NCBI GenBank assembly: GCA_036397555.1
Contig: DASWIS010000008.1
Coordinates: forward strand, 480,206-544,205
Length of the DNA stretch: 64,000 nucleotides
Reading direction: 5' to 3'
Source of the DNA: Candidatus Zixiibacteriota bacterium
GTDB taxonomy: Bacteria; Zixibacteria; MSB-5A5; WJJR01
Below are positions 17,794 to 28,747 of this stretch, one piece after another. Every line of letters begins with the position of its first letter. The stretch's first letter is position 1. The position numbers were made by a program, and so were the translations under genes. The notes under the pieces are model-generated. The model was not told the DNA's origin and searched no databases. It was given only the letters and a program-made list of their open reading frames with translations.

Positions 17794-19683
17794 ATGCCAC
17801 TACCGATCGACAAGACCTTGCAAACCCTGTTGGCCGGGCTGACCCTTGTCGTGTTGACTGCCACGGGCTGGGCTCAGAGCCGTCCCACACCCACGCCGCC
17901 GGACAGCAAGCCGCCGATCATCAACGTTATTTACCCGCGCGACAGCCAGGAGGTCGCGTCTGTCGATTCGACCTTCATTCTGGGCTCTGTCACACCTGGG
18001 TCACGGTTGGTGATTAACGGCGTCCAGGTCTCCGTATATGAGACCGGCGGCTTCCTGGCTTTTTTGCCGGTCACGCCGGGAGACTTTGCGTTCCATCTCC
18101 ACGCTGAGAATGAACGGGGACGCGACACGGCCATCGTCAACCTCCGGGTCGCAGATCTTCGGCCGATCCCCCCCGATTCCGGGGTTCGCATCCGCAGCGA
18201 ATCGGTGGGACCGCTGTGGACCCGGACCGTCCGCCCCAACGATGAAATCAGCGTGCAGTTCTCCGGCACGGTGAGTTGCCGTGCGTCGTTCCGAATCATC
18301 TCGCCCGGTGACACGACACCATGGCATCGAATGGTCGAACTGAAGAATACGGCGCCAACCGTGTGGAATCCCGGCGAGAGCGATCCGTTCCTGATGGTTC
18401 CCGACTCGATGCCCGTCTATCCGTCGGCACGTGAAGGACCGGGCACATACCACGGTATCTGGCGGACGCCGTCGGGTCTGACTTGGGACACGCTGCGGAT
18501 TGAGGTTCGTCTGCGGAGCCCATCAGACTCGGCCGAGGCATCCACGGCGATGGCGCCCGGACGATTGGTGCCCGTCGAGTTTTGGCCACCGCGCGTCGTG
18601 GAGCTGACCGACAGCGTGCAGATTCTGCGGATGGGTCCGCGACTGGGGTATTTCACCATTATGCAGCCGGCCGGCGTGCGGGTGCGCTGGTGGGGGCGGG
18701 CGGGACCGTGGACCATCCTGGAACCAGCGCCGGGGTATGAAGCGTGGATCGAAACGGAAAAGACGCGCTTGCTGGCGGAGGGTATGCCCCTGCCCGGGTC
18801 GCTTATCTCGCGGATGAAGACTGTCGCATCGAAGTCATCGGTCATGCTTCAGATCGGCACCAGCGAGCGGCTGCCGTTTAAGGTCACCGTGAGTGACGAT
18901 CTGCGCAGACTGCGCATTCTCATATTCGGTGCGACCGCAAACACTGACTGGATCGAGCAAGACCCCGCCGACGACATGATCCAGGAAGTGTCATGGGAGC
19001 AAACACGCCCCCAAGTGTACGAAGTCACCGTTAACCTCCATAAACCTGTTTGGGGTTATGACGCGCGATACGAGGGCGGACAACTGGTCGTTGAGTTCCG
19101 GCGCCCGCCACAGCTACGCCGGGAACTGGAAGGATTCAAGGTCGCAGTCGACGCGGGCCATAGCGTCGATCCGGGTGCGATCGGGCCGACCGGACTAATG
19201 GAAAAAGATGCGAACCTCAAGATCGCCTGGGAAGTGAAGCGCTTTCTGGAGCGCAAGGGAGCGCAGGTTATTATGACCCGCTGGGCCAGCGAAGATGTCC
19301 CGCTCTATGATCGCCCGGCTATCGCCAACTCACAAGGAGCTGATCTGTTCGTCTCTGTTCACAACAATGCCGTTCCCGACGGCATCAACCCGTATGCTCG
19401 CAACGGCACAGGAACCTACTTCTACCATCCGTTCTCTCGCGATCTGGCGCGACAGGTGCACCGCTGGACCCGCGACGCGACCGGGCTGGATGATTATGGC
19501 TTGACCGGGGGCAATTTTGCAGTGATCAGGCCGACCCAATACCCTTCGGTTCTGATTGAATGCGCGTTTATCATCATCCCCGAACAGGAAGCGCTGCTCT
19601 ACACGCCTGAGTTTATCACCCGAATCGGGCAGGGAATCGCCAACGGCGTTGCCGAATTCGTCCGCGAACGTCTCGGCCGATAA
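17794..19683 (+). CDS. N-acetylmuramoyl-L-alanine amidase, exported, multidomain
   Basis: Periplasmic peptidoglycan hydrolase that cuts the bond between N-acetylmuramic acid and the stem peptide. The 629-residue product has a signal peptide (to about GWAQ), a proline-rich linker and a beta-sandwich domain with PPIINVIYPRDSQEV and a GSVTPGSRLVINGV core. A middle region of unknown fold precedes an AMIN-like beta domain just before the catalytic part. The C-terminal Amidase_3 domain (about 445-629) keeps the zinc and catalytic residues: His in VDAGHSVDPGAIG (about 455), Glu in LMEKDANLK, His in FVSVHNNA, and Glu in VLIECAFI (about 589). ATG at 17794 is used; a GTG at 17791 is adjacent. It converges with the ABC permease on the other strand with only 8 bases between stops. 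A role in daughter-cell separation is likely, since Tol-Pal is nearby. Confidence 0.9.
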   Translation: MPLPIDKTLQTLLAGLTLVVLTATGWAQSRPTPTPPDSKPPIINVIYPRDSQEVASVDSTFILGSVTPGSRLVINGVQVSVYETGGFLAFLPVTPGDFAFHLHAENERGRDTAIVNLRVADLRPIPPDSGVRIRSESVGPLWTRTVRPNDEISVQFSGTVSCRASFRIISPGDTTPWHRMVELKNTAPTVWNPGESDPFLMVPDSMPVYPSAREGPGTYHGIWRTPSGLTWDTLRIEVRLRSPSDSAEASTAMAPGRLVPVEFWPPRVVELTDSVQILRMGPRLGYFTIMQPAGVRVRWWGRAGPWTILEPAPGYEAWIETEKTRLLAEGMPLPGSLISRMKTVASKSSVMLQIGTSERLPFKVTVSDDLRRLRILIFGATANTDWIEQDPADDMIQEVSWEQTRPQVYEVTVNLHKPVWGYDARYEGGQLVVEFRRPPQLRRELEGFKVAVDAGHSVDPGAIGPTGLMEKDANLKIAWEVKRFLERKGAQVIMTRWASEDVPLYDRPAIANSQGADLFVSVHNNAVPDGINPYARNGTGTYFYHPFSRDLARQVHRWTRDATGLDDYGLTGGNFAVIRPTQYPSVLIECAFIIIPEQEALLYTPEFITRIGQGIANGVAEFVRERLGR

Positions 19684-19691
19684 TCCGCTTA

Positions 19692-20528
19692 TTATTTCTT
19701 GACGGCGCCCGCAGTCAGACCCGCGATAATCTGTCGCTGAAAAATCAGAAAGGCGACCAGCACCGGCAATGTGGCCAGTGTAGCGGCTGCAAAGAGGTGC
19801 GGCCGATCGACCCCCTGAAAGCCGCGAAACATCGCCAGCGCTACCGGCAGCGTTCGCGCGTGATCGCCCGTCAGGATAAATGGAAACAAAAACGAATTCC
19901 ACGTGAGCCAGAAGACCTGCACCGCCAGCACCGCCAATGCCGGACGGCACATCGGCAAGACGATCTGATAGACCACGCGCCACGGCGGCGCGCCGTCGAG
20001 CACCGCCGCCTCTTCGACCTCACGCGGTACGGCGGTGACCGCGCTGCGGACCAGCAGGATTCCCAGCGGGTTGACGGCGAACGGCACAATGATCGCCCAC
20101 AGGGAGTCATACCATCCGAGCTGATGAATCAGGATGTACATCGGCACGATGAGAATGTATTGCGGGACCATAAGAATCGCCGCCGCCGACCAATACAGCA
20201 GCGCGCGCCCCGGAAAATGCACGCGTGCCAGCGCATACCCGACCGGAAAACACAAGACGACATTGGCGACGGTCACGATAATGGCGACGACGAATGAGTT
20301 CGCTGCATGCCGTCCAAACGGCATCCGCGTAAACAAGTCGGTGTAATTCGACCACACGGGTCCTTCCCGCAACGGGTTGAACCAACCGGCGTTCCAGTCG
20401 GGTGAGACAGAACCGACTACCATCCACGCGAGCGGAAACAGCATCGCCGCCACGACCACGGTCAGGATCGCCGATAAGACAGCGTCTTGACGACTTCGTG
20501 CGACCGGGCTGACGTCTGAGCGCCGCAC
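19692..20528 (-). CDS. Carbohydrate ABC transporter permease, MalG/UgpE-like
   Basis: Inner-membrane permease of the carbohydrate-uptake-1 type. The 278-residue product has about six hydrophobic segments and the cytoplasmic EAA loop (EVEEAAVLDGAPPWRVVYQIVLP, split here as EEAAVLDGA at about 172-180 and IVLP at 189-192) that contacts the ATPase. The start is a GTG whose ribosome binding site GGAGGAA lies in the end of the upstream permease gene, just before that gene's TAG; the longer upstream reading has no membrane-protein character. It is last in a three-gene minus-strand operon (binding protein, permease 1, permease 2). No ATPase gene is linked, so a shared MsmX-like ATPase encoded elsewhere is inferred. 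Substrate unknown. Confidence 0.9.
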   Translation of the reverse strand: MRRSDVSPVARSRQDAVLSAILTVVVAAMLFPLAWMVVGSVSPDWNAGWFNPLREGPVWSNYTDLFTRMPFGRHAANSFVVAIIVTVANVVLCFPVGYALARVHFPGRALLYWSAAAILMVPQYILIVPMYILIHQLGWYDSLWAIIVPFAVNPLGILLVRSAVTAVPREVEEAAVLDGAPPWRVVYQIVLPMCRPALAVLAVQVFWLTWNSFLFPFILTGDHARTLPVALAMFRGFQGVDRPHLFAAATLATLPVLVAFLIFQRQIIAGLTAGAVKK

Positions 20529-20530
20529 GA

Positions 20531-21427
20531 CTATTCCTCCGGTCCCCGTCCGAACGAGAACAATCGAAATTGTATCGCCGAGAAGATGGCAATCGCGACG
20601 AAGAGAACGAATGCCGCCGCCGACGCATACCCAAGATTGAAGCGTTCGAATCCCGACTGGTAAACGTGATACACGGCCGTCGTCGTCGACCCCAGCGGCC
20701 CGCCCTGGGTCATCACGAAGATCTCGGTGAAGACTTGAAAACTCTTGATGAGATTGATGACGATTGCATAAAGAAGCGTCGGACGCAGGTACGGCCAGGT
20801 GATTGACCAAAACCGCCGCCATGCGCCGGCCCCGTGAAGAAGAGCATCTTCGTACAATTCACCCGGGATGTGCTGCAGTCCCGCGAGAAACAGCAGAGCG
20901 AAGTATCCGATGGAAATCCAGATATCCATGACCATCACCGCCGGGAGGGCAGTGGCATCCGACAACAGGAAGCCCTGACGCGGGACCGGCAGCCCGATCA
21001 TCTCCGCCAGGCGGTGCAAGTACCCGCCCTGGCCATACATGTGAACGTATACCAGCGCCATCACGACCGTTGCCGTCAGCGTCGGCATAAATATACCGGC
21101 GCGGAACAGCATGCGTCCCCGGATACGACGATTCAATGCGAGTGCCGCGACGATCGACAGCGCGGTGGTCACCGGAACGGTCCCAAACGTGAAGACCATC
21201 GTATGCCAGAACGCCCGCCAGAAATCGGGATTGCCGAGCACGGCACGGAAATGGTCAACTCCAACGAACCGCCAGTGACCGGCGAAAATGTCGACATCGA
21301 CAAACGAAAGAACGAGTGCGTACCCGAAGGGGTAGAGCCAGAACAACCCGAGAACGATGCACCACGGCGCGGACAGCAGCCAGCCCGCCCGGCGATCGAC
21401 CAGATCCGGTGTGCCGTCAGGGGCCAT
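20531..21427 (-). CDS. Carbohydrate ABC transporter permease, MalF/UgpA-like
   Basis: First permease of the same importer, 298 residues. It begins with WLLSAPWCIVLGLFWLYPFGYAL, the usual first membrane helix of UgpA-type permeases, has about six helices overall, and carries an EAA-type loop (ELYEDALLHGAGAWRRFWSITWPYLRP) in which the first alanine pair reads DA. The end SFGRGPEE is short. The ATG at 21427 lies 8 bases after the stop of the binding-protein gene, and the next gene starts 2 bases beyond its own stop, so the three genes are translated as a tight unit. Confidence 0.9.
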   Translation of the reverse strand: MAPDGTPDLVDRRAGWLLSAPWCIVLGLFWLYPFGYALVLSFVDVDIFAGHWRFVGVDHFRAVLGNPDFWRAFWHTMVFTFGTVPVTTALSIVAALALNRRIRGRMLFRAGIFMPTLTATVVMALVYVHMYGQGGYLHRLAEMIGLPVPRQGFLLSDATALPAVMVMDIWISIGYFALLFLAGLQHIPGELYEDALLHGAGAWRRFWSITWPYLRPTLLYAIVINLIKSFQVFTEIFVMTQGGPLGSTTTAVYHVYQSGFERFNLGYASAAAFVLFVAIAIFSAIQFRLFSFGRGPEE

Positions 21428-21435
21428 CGACCGCC

Positions 21436-22734
21436 TTATAAATCCGAGCGCTGCTCAGCTAAGATGGCGTTAATGCGTTCGCAAGTCTGTGCCAGTGCGT
21501 CTTGGGCCGCGAGACGGCCGTAGATCGCCTGTTCGATCCCCCATTCCAACGCTTCCTCAATCTCAACCCAACGGGGGTGCGATGGCGACCACTTGGTCTG
21601 CGGAATCTGGCGAATAAACACCTGGCGGATCGAGTCTTCCATGAAGTAGGGATTGATGGCGACGTCCCGGTGGGCCGGCGTGGCATTGCCGGTGGCAATG
21701 CACAGATTGAAAATATGCTTCGGCGCGAGCAGATGTCGCGCCAGCTCGAGTGCCTCCAGTCTGTGCGCCCCCCGACGGGGTATCGTCAGGTATTCCCCGC
21801 CCGCGAACGACGTCTGACTGCCGACGCCGGGTGCGGCGAATGGTATGCGGAATGCCGAGTATGCCATCGTCTTGCCTGAACGTTTCAGCTTCTCGTACAT
21901 CCAGTCGCCGGACATCAGGTACAGCAGCTTGCCGTCGATGAAGAGTTCTTCGAGAGCGGCCTGCTTGTCGATCAGCCCGCTGGTGCTCAGCGTGGTCAGC
22001 AGCTGGATCGCTTCCAGCCCTGCGCGGCTGTCGAGCGCGCACTCAGACAGGTCTGGTGTGAGTAGTTCGCCTCCGGCAGACCACAGGTACGGGAGAAATG
22101 CCTTGTACAGTCGATGACGCTCGGCAGCATTGACACCATAGCCGTACATGACGGGCTTGGTGGTCGTGGCGGCCATTGCGTTGGACATCAGGTCGCGCCA
22201 GATGATCGGGTGGTCCGCATCACCACGCACGATGCGAGCTATGTCGTCGTTTTGGTAGATCACCCGCGTCGACAAATACCACGGCAGCGCCCAGCATTGC
22301 TCACCGTAGAAACAAGGCGGCCAGCCCGCCAATGTATCTCGGTACCGCGCGCATTCGCGGGAGAGGTCCATCAAGGCGCCGGCAGCGGCAAATTGCGCGA
22401 TCCAATCCGACCCCAATTCCAGCAGATCCGGAGGGCGACCCGCGGCAAAGGCGGCGACGATCTTCTGATACCCATTGTCCCACGTCAGATCGGTGACTTC
22501 AACTTTGTATTCCGGATGCAGCAGTTCAAACTCTGTCACTGCCTGCGTGATCACAGCGCGGACACGGGGCTCAGTCCAAAACTGCCAGAATTGAATAACG
22601 GTCTTCTCGCCATCTTTGCCCGACCCGCCCCCGCATGACAATGACAACGAGCCGGCGACAGCTAACGCACAAAACCACAATAGCTTAGGAGAGCCGGAGG
22701 GTCGATGCGATCCTGAAAGTGCTCGGTCGGCCAT
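21436..22734 (-). CDS. Extracellular solute-binding lipoprotein, ABC sugar type
   Basis: Captures the substrate for the two downstream permeases. The 432-residue product has a lipoprotein-like N-terminus: basic residues, hydrophobic WFCALAVAG, then SLSLSC (Cys about 34) followed by GGGSG. The lipobox is imperfect, with Ser at -3. The mature part matches bacterial family-1 binding proteins: VIQFWQFWTEP, PDLLELGSDWIAQFAAAGALMDL (seen as DLLELGSDWIAQF), ALPWYLSTRVIYQN, and late LEWGIEQAIYGRLAAQDAL. Ligand cannot be told by eye; sugars, glycerol-phosphate and polyols are all carried by this family. Start: ATG at 22734; a GTG at 22740 is two codons earlier, and neither has a clear ribosome binding site. 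It is divergent from rpmB. Confidence 0.88.
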   Translation of the reverse strand: MADRALSGSHRPSGSPKLLWFCALAVAGSLSLSCGGGSGKDGEKTVIQFWQFWTEPRVRAVITQAVTEFELLHPEYKVEVTDLTWDNGYQKIVAAFAAGRPPDLLELGSDWIAQFAAAGALMDLSRECARYRDTLAGWPPCFYGEQCWALPWYLSTRVIYQNDDIARIVRGDADHPIIWRDLMSNAMAATTTKPVMYGYGVNAAERHRLYKAFLPYLWSAGGELLTPDLSECALDSRAGLEAIQLLTTLSTSGLIDKQAALEELFIDGKLLYLMSGDWMYEKLKRSGKTMAYSAFRIPFAAPGVGSQTSFAGGEYLTIPRRGAHRLEALELARHLLAPKHIFNLCIATGNATPAHRDVAINPYFMEDSIRQVFIRQIPQTKWSPSHPRWVEIEEALEWGIEQAIYGRLAAQDALAQTCERINAILAEQRSDL

Positions 22735-22853
22735 CGCCACAAACAGTCTGTGAACCCGACAGGTGTCAAGGATGAACCGGGGTTCGATTGCTCGGCAGCG
22801 GATTGAACCTCACAAACGTCACAGCGATTTCCAATGGCAACAGACGACGCATA

Positions 22854-22862
22854 TGTTATAAT
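22854..22862 (+). promoter_or_regulatory. Extended -10 promoter for rpmB
   Basis: TGTTATAAT is an exact extended -10 (TGn plus TATAAT at 22857-22862). No good -35 is seen at 16-18 bases upstream, which extended -10 promoters can do without. It lies about 45 bases before the rpmB start. Confidence 0.65.
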
Positions 22863-22907
22863 GAAAGTCTGTCACGATCTCGATGGATCGTCAACGAAGG
22901 ATGGCGA

Positions 22908-23108
22908 ATGTCAAAGGTTTGCCCGATTACTGGTAAACGGCCCGGAACCGGACACACCGTGTCGAAGGCCAACAACAAAAGCAAGCGTCGGTTTAATCCG
23001 AATCTGGTCTCCAAGCGAGTCTGGGACCCCAGGGAGCGCCGTTGGGTGCGCATGCGCATCTCGACGACCGCTCTGCGTACTTTGACGAAGCGGGGGCTTG
23101 TCAGGTAG
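22908..23108 (+). CDS. rpmB: 50S ribosomal protein L28
   Basis: Large-subunit protein of 66 residues, beginning MSKVCPITGKRPGTGHTVSKANN and ending in a basic tail (LRTLTKRGLVR). NKSKRRFNPNL is the family core. Only one cysteine is seen, so this is the zinc-free form. The ATG at 22908 has GAAGGA shortly before it; the longer open frame from 22788 crosses the promoter and is not coding. It stands alone on +, divergent from the ABC importer and convergent with ligA, away from rpmG, its common partner. Confidence 0.94.
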   Translation: MSKVCPITGKRPGTGHTVSKANNKSKRRFNPNLVSKRVWDPRERRWVRMRISTTALRTLTKRGLVR

Positions 23109-23159
23109 ATTCTTCAACGTCAAGAGTCCGTTCCCGCCTCAGCAGCGGCGGAGTAATTG

Positions 23160-25235
<2,076 letters not shown>

Positions 25236-25324
25236 CTAAGATCGACGATCCGCAATCGAAATCAATACTCACACCCTCGCTTTCTGTGTATCACTCTGTC
25301 GGGAATCGCTGGCCGGGAAAAACC

Positions 25325-25353
25325 TTGACGAACTGCGGCCGCGATGGGATATA
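25325..25353 (+). promoter_or_regulatory. Putative sigma70-like promoter for the tol operon
   Basis: TTGACG (25325-25330), 17 bases, then GATATA (25348-25353). It lies in the ligA-tolQ divergent gap about 80 bases before tolQ. The match is five of six at -35 and moderate at -10. Confidence 0.5.
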
Positions 25354-25432
25354 CCAGCCGGGGGCATACGAGGGGGGCCTCGCGCCACACTGCAAATCGC
25401 TTGGTATAAACTGAGTTAGGGGAGGGTATGGC

Positions 25433-26188
25433 TTGATTGCCGGAATAATCGTCGTTGGGCCGGCCATCATCGGCGGCCAAATCTGGGAGATGCTCGCCCA
25501 AGCGAGCGCCTTCTCACTTCTCATCCTACTCGTCTTGTGCGCCATGTCCATCGTCAGTTGGGCCGTCATCTTCATGAAGGTTCGCTCCTATAGCCGTGTC
25601 GTGGCGGGGGGCGTGCACTTCCGTCGGGTATTCCGCCAGGGGCGACGGCTCGCCGATCGACTCTCGTCACTGGCGGCATACCGCAATCTGCCTCATTGGC
25701 GTGTGCTCGACGCTGGCCTGCGGGAGGCGGCGGCCTTCTCCGATCAGAATCGCGGAGGGGAGTCGGCCCCGGATGCATGGTTTGACTTGTCTCCCGAGCA
25801 GAAGCGGGCTGTAGCCGACACTTTAGAGCGCATCGCCCAAGAGGAATCAGGAAAGCTGGAGGAGTGGACGATTTTCTTGGCGACGACCGCCAATGCGGCC
25901 CCGTTCCTGGGGCTCTTGGGTACGGTCTGGGGCATCATGAACGCATTCATCGGCATCGGCATGACCGGTTCGGCGACGCTGGCCGTCGTTGCACCCGGAA
26001 TCGCCGAGGCGCTGATCGCAACCGTCGTCGGTTTGGCGGCCGCGATCCCGGCTGTCATTGCCTACAACTGGAGCATCCGCCGTCTGCGACAGATCGCCGA
26101 CGATTTTTCCAATCTGTCGCTGGAATTCATGACCGAATTGACCCGGGAGAACGCCCGTGAGGCAGCGGAGTTATCACGCTCTCTCTGA
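25433..26188 (+). CDS. tolQ: TolQ-like proton-channel protein (MotA/TolQ/ExbB family)
   Basis: Inner-membrane component that, with TolR, uses proton motive force to drive TolA during outer-membrane constriction. The 251-residue product has three hydrophobic regions: about 25-48; 146-175 (NAAPFLGLLGTVWGIMNAF, with the conserved GLLGTVWGIM); and 189-212 (IAEALIATVVGLAAAIPAV). The start is a TTG at 25433 behind GGGGAGGG (25419-25426); the nearby ATG at 25428 runs straight into a stop. ExbB is the close alternative, but tolR, tolB, pal and a CpoB-like gene follow in the standard Tol-Pal order. Its end overlaps tolR by 32 bases. Confidence 0.92.
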   Translation: MIAGIIVVGPAIIGGQIWEMLAQASAFSLLILLVLCAMSIVSWAVIFMKVRSYSRVVAGGVHFRRVFRQGRRLADRLSSLAAYRNLPHWRVLDAGLREAAAFSDQNRGGESAPDAWFDLSPEQKRAVADTLERIAQEESGKLEEWTIFLATTANAAPFLGLLGTVWGIMNAFIGIGMTGSATLAVVAPGIAEALIATVVGLAAAIPAVIAYNWSIRRLRQIADDFSNLSLEFMTELTRENAREAAELSRSL

Positions 26189-26597
26189 GATTAACGTCAC
26201 CAATTTAGTCGACGTTGTCCTGGTACTTCTGATCATTTTCATGATCACTGCGCCGCTCCTGCAGAGCGGCATCGAGGTGGATCTGCCCCGGACCACGAGT
26301 CCCGCCGAAGAGCCCTCCGAGGGCGTCATCGTGACCATCACCAAAGAGGGAGGCGTATTCATCAACGACGTCTACCGGACCGACGATCAGTGGGAGAACG
26401 AACTCCTTCGCATCGGGCGGGCCCAGGCGGGACAGAAGGCATATCTGCGCGCCGACGAGACGGTCGGTTACGGTCGAGTCGTGGAAGTCCTCGGTGCCAT
26501 GAAGCGCGTCGGATTCCAGGAAGTCGGATTGGTGACGCGTCCGGTCGAAATCGAAGAAAAGAAGAAAACCGAAGAGCGCGGCGTTGATTGGGGTTAG
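26157..26597 (+). CDS. tolR: TolR-like protein (ExbD/TolR family)
   Basis: Partner of TolQ, 146 residues, with a short cytoplasmic start, one membrane helix (NLVDVVLVLLIIFMITAPLL) and a periplasmic domain. The helix carries the single conserved Asp that takes part in proton flow. A GTG start at 26157 lies inside the end of tolQ, implying translational coupling. The periplasmic part is ordinary up to VLGAMKRVGFQEVGLVT; the C-terminal tail is rich in Glu and Lys. Confidence 0.92.
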   Translation: MRQRSYHALSEINVTNLVDVVLVLLIIFMITAPLLQSGIEVDLPRTTSPAEEPSEGVIVTITKEGGVFINDVYRTDDQWENELLRIGRAQAGQKAYLRADETVGYGRVVEVLGAMKRVGFQEVGLVTRPVEIEEKKKTEERGVDWG

Positions 26598-26599
26598 AC

Positions 26600-27343
26600 G
26601 TGAGGCGGTATCTGGGATGGTCTGTTGCCTTTCATGCCGTGGTGATCGCAGCCGGAGCCGTGGTCGCCCCCCTCAGCGGTGTGTTCAGCAGTTCCTATCA
26701 GCCGATGGAGATCGTCTCCGTGGGCTTGATCGATTCGGCACCCGCCCCCAAGGGGCAGAGGGCGGAGTTCACTCCACCGCCGGTGCCGGAGCCGGCAGGA
26801 GATGAACTGATCCCGATCCCAGCCGAAAAGGACTTGACGTTGGAAAAAGTTGCCGATCCGATTAAAGTTCCCGAGCCCAAAACGGAAAAGAAGCCCGAAA
26901 AGAAACCGGATGAGAAACCTCCCCGACAGCCGGAGAGCCGGACGCGGCAGGACGAAAGGCCCAACCCTTCAGGCGAGCAGTTGGCGCAAACTGATACGAC
27001 CGGCGGTTTGAGCGGGTCGATCAGCGATGGCGAGATCGATGGCGTTTGGGGTGTCGAAACCTCGGCCAGTGTCAACCCCTATCACCGGCGCGGGTTCTCG
27101 TTGATTCGCTCAAACTGGCGCAATCCGGTGGTCGGTCCGACACCGCGTAAGTGTGTGGTGGGCTTTCGTGTCAAACGCTCCGGCGAGATTACCGATGTCC
27201 GACTCGAAACCCTGTCCGGCTCCCGGCTCTTCGATGAATCCGCTGTCCGCGCCGTCACACACACCGCGAATTGGGATCAGTTCCCGAGTTTCTGGGAGGA
27301 GAATGAGCAGATCATCCATCTGGAATTTGAGTACCGCCCATAG
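26600..27343 (+). CDS. TolA/TonB-like energy transducer
   Basis: The 247-residue product has one N-terminal membrane helix (RYLGWSVAFHAVVIAAG), a Pro/Lys/Glu-rich periplasmic spacer (KTEKKPEKKPDEKPPRQPE, about 90-110), and a C-terminal TonB_C-type domain (VGFRVKRSGEITDVRLETLSG, then LFDESAVRAV). Position between tolR and tolB says TolA role: linking the inner-membrane motor to TolB/Pal. It is much shorter than Escherichia coli TolA (421 residues) and lacks the long helical domain. A double role as TonB for the receptor at 10521 is possible. The GTG at 26600, two bases after the tolR stop, was chosen; a TTG at 26588 is in frame inside tolR. Confidence 0.82.
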   Translation: MRRYLGWSVAFHAVVIAAGAVVAPLSGVFSSSYQPMEIVSVGLIDSAPAPKGQRAEFTPPPVPEPAGDELIPIPAEKDLTLEKVADPIKVPEPKTEKKPEKKPDEKPPRQPESRTRQDERPNPSGEQLAQTDTTGGLSGSISDGEIDGVWGVETSASVNPYHRRGFSLIRSNWRNPVVGPTPRKCVVGFRVKRSGEITDVRLETLSGSRLFDESAVRAVTHTANWDQFPSFWEENEQIIHLEFEYRP

Positions 27344-28664
27344 GTTGTACCGGACGATTCGCAGGACGCTGCTGACGACAGCCGTACTCGCCGTATCCGT
27401 GACGGCGGGTCAAGGTGTCTCGGCGCGCGAGGTCCCGGAGGTCATCGGGCGAATCGTCAAGTACGGCGGCGAGTTCGACCCGTTCCGCGTCGGCGTCGAC
27501 CGATTCAAACTGAAGCAGGACCGGGACACATCGATTGAAGACGATCTGCTGGTCCAGGAGATGTCGGATGTCGTCTATGCCGATCTGGACTTTTCTTTTC
27601 TGTTTGAACCGTTGCGACCCGACACGGTCTACCTGCGGATCATGAACCAGGACCAGATCGACCAACGTGGCTGGCGGCATCTGGGAGCCGACTATTTGAT
27701 TGAAGGCGATGTCGAGTTTCAGGGCGACAATGTATCGGTTCGCTACTCGCTGACCGAGGTGTTGACCGGCAACCAGCACTTTCGGCGTGAATTGAAGTCA
27801 CGGCGTGGTTCGACGCGGCTGATGGCGCATGCGCTGGCGGATGACATCTATCGCGCACTGGCCCGCTCCGACGGTATCTTCCAATCCCGGCTGGTCTACC
27901 TCCATGCATCCAGCGGAATCAAAGAGGTCCACATTTGTGACTTCGACGGCGCCAACGACCTGACAGTCACCGCCGATCGGAGCATCGTCCTCTCGCCACG
28001 TTGGGCCGGCCAGTCCGCCATCTCCTACACGTCATTTAAGAGCGGGTCGGCCGACATCTGGTATCTCGACTTGGATCGGGACCAGTCTGCAAAGCTCAGT
28101 GACGTTCCGGGTCCCAAGTCCAGTTGTTCATGGACCGAGGACGGCAAGCGATTCGTCGTTTCGATATCGTCCGAAGCGAATTCAGACGTTTACGTCGGGG
28201 AGCGCGGTTCACGCCGGGTGCGCCAGGTGACGTTCTCCGAGGGAATCGATGTCTCGCCGTCGTTTGCCCCCGACGGACGGCGGATCGTCTTCACCTCCGA
28301 CCGGGGCGGTACCCCCCAGGTTTACATCATGGACGACGATGGGGCCAGTGTCGAGCGCCTGACCTATGAGGGCCATTACAATGATTCGCCCGATTGGTCC
28401 CCCACGCTCGATCTGATTGCCCTTGTGTCGCGCGACGAGGGCCAGTTCCAGATCTGCACGATCCGCCCGGACGGCAGCGGATTCCGGCGGCTGACCGAGG
28501 TCGGCTCCAACGAGAACCCCAGTTGGTCCCCCGACGGACTGCACCTTGTTTTTTCTTCGAACCGGTCCGGGACCTATGAGGTATACACAATGAACTTCGA
28601 CGGAACCGGCGTCCGGCGACTGACAACCTCAGGGGACAACAGCAATCCCGGATGGTCGCCGTAG
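27303..28664 (+). CDS. tolB: TolB, periplasmic Tol-Pal beta-propeller protein
   Basis: Periplasmic protein that binds Pal and is released or recycled by the Tol motor. The 453-residue product has a signal region (LLTTAVLAVSVTAG), the N-terminal TolB domain (DFSFLFEPLRPDTVYLRI, LGADYLIEGDVEFQ) and a C-terminal propeller of repeated blades of the form SWSPDG, each followed by F.S.R.G..E.Y.M. At least five such blades are visible (for example SPSFAPDGRRIVFTSDRGG and PSWSPDGLHLVFSSNRSG). ATG at 27303 overlaps the end of the preceding gene, with GGGAGG just before it at short spacing. A TTG at 27345 would give a more compact signal peptide and is a real alternative. Confidence 0.93.
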   Translation: MSRSSIWNLSTAHRLYRTIRRTLLTTAVLAVSVTAGQGVSAREVPEVIGRIVKYGGEFDPFRVGVDRFKLKQDRDTSIEDDLLVQEMSDVVYADLDFSFLFEPLRPDTVYLRIMNQDQIDQRGWRHLGADYLIEGDVEFQGDNVSVRYSLTEVLTGNQHFRRELKSRRGSTRLMAHALADDIYRALARSDGIFQSRLVYLHASSGIKEVHICDFDGANDLTVTADRSIVLSPRWAGQSAISYTSFKSGSADIWYLDLDRDQSAKLSDVPGPKSSCSWTEDGKRFVVSISSEANSDVYVGERGSRRVRQVTFSEGIDVSPSFAPDGRRIVFTSDRGGTPQVYIMDDDGASVERLTYEGHYNDSPDWSPTLDLIALVSRDEGQFQICTIRPDGSGFRRLTEVGSNENPSWSPDGLHLVFSSNRSGTYEVYTMNFDGTGVRRLTTSGDNSNPGWSP

Positions 28665-28747
28665 GATGTCAGGATGGCAGGAAGAGGCCGATTATAGGGA
28701 GGAAACGGCGGTTGGGAGCTTCTGTGTCAGAGCCGTTACGATTCCCA

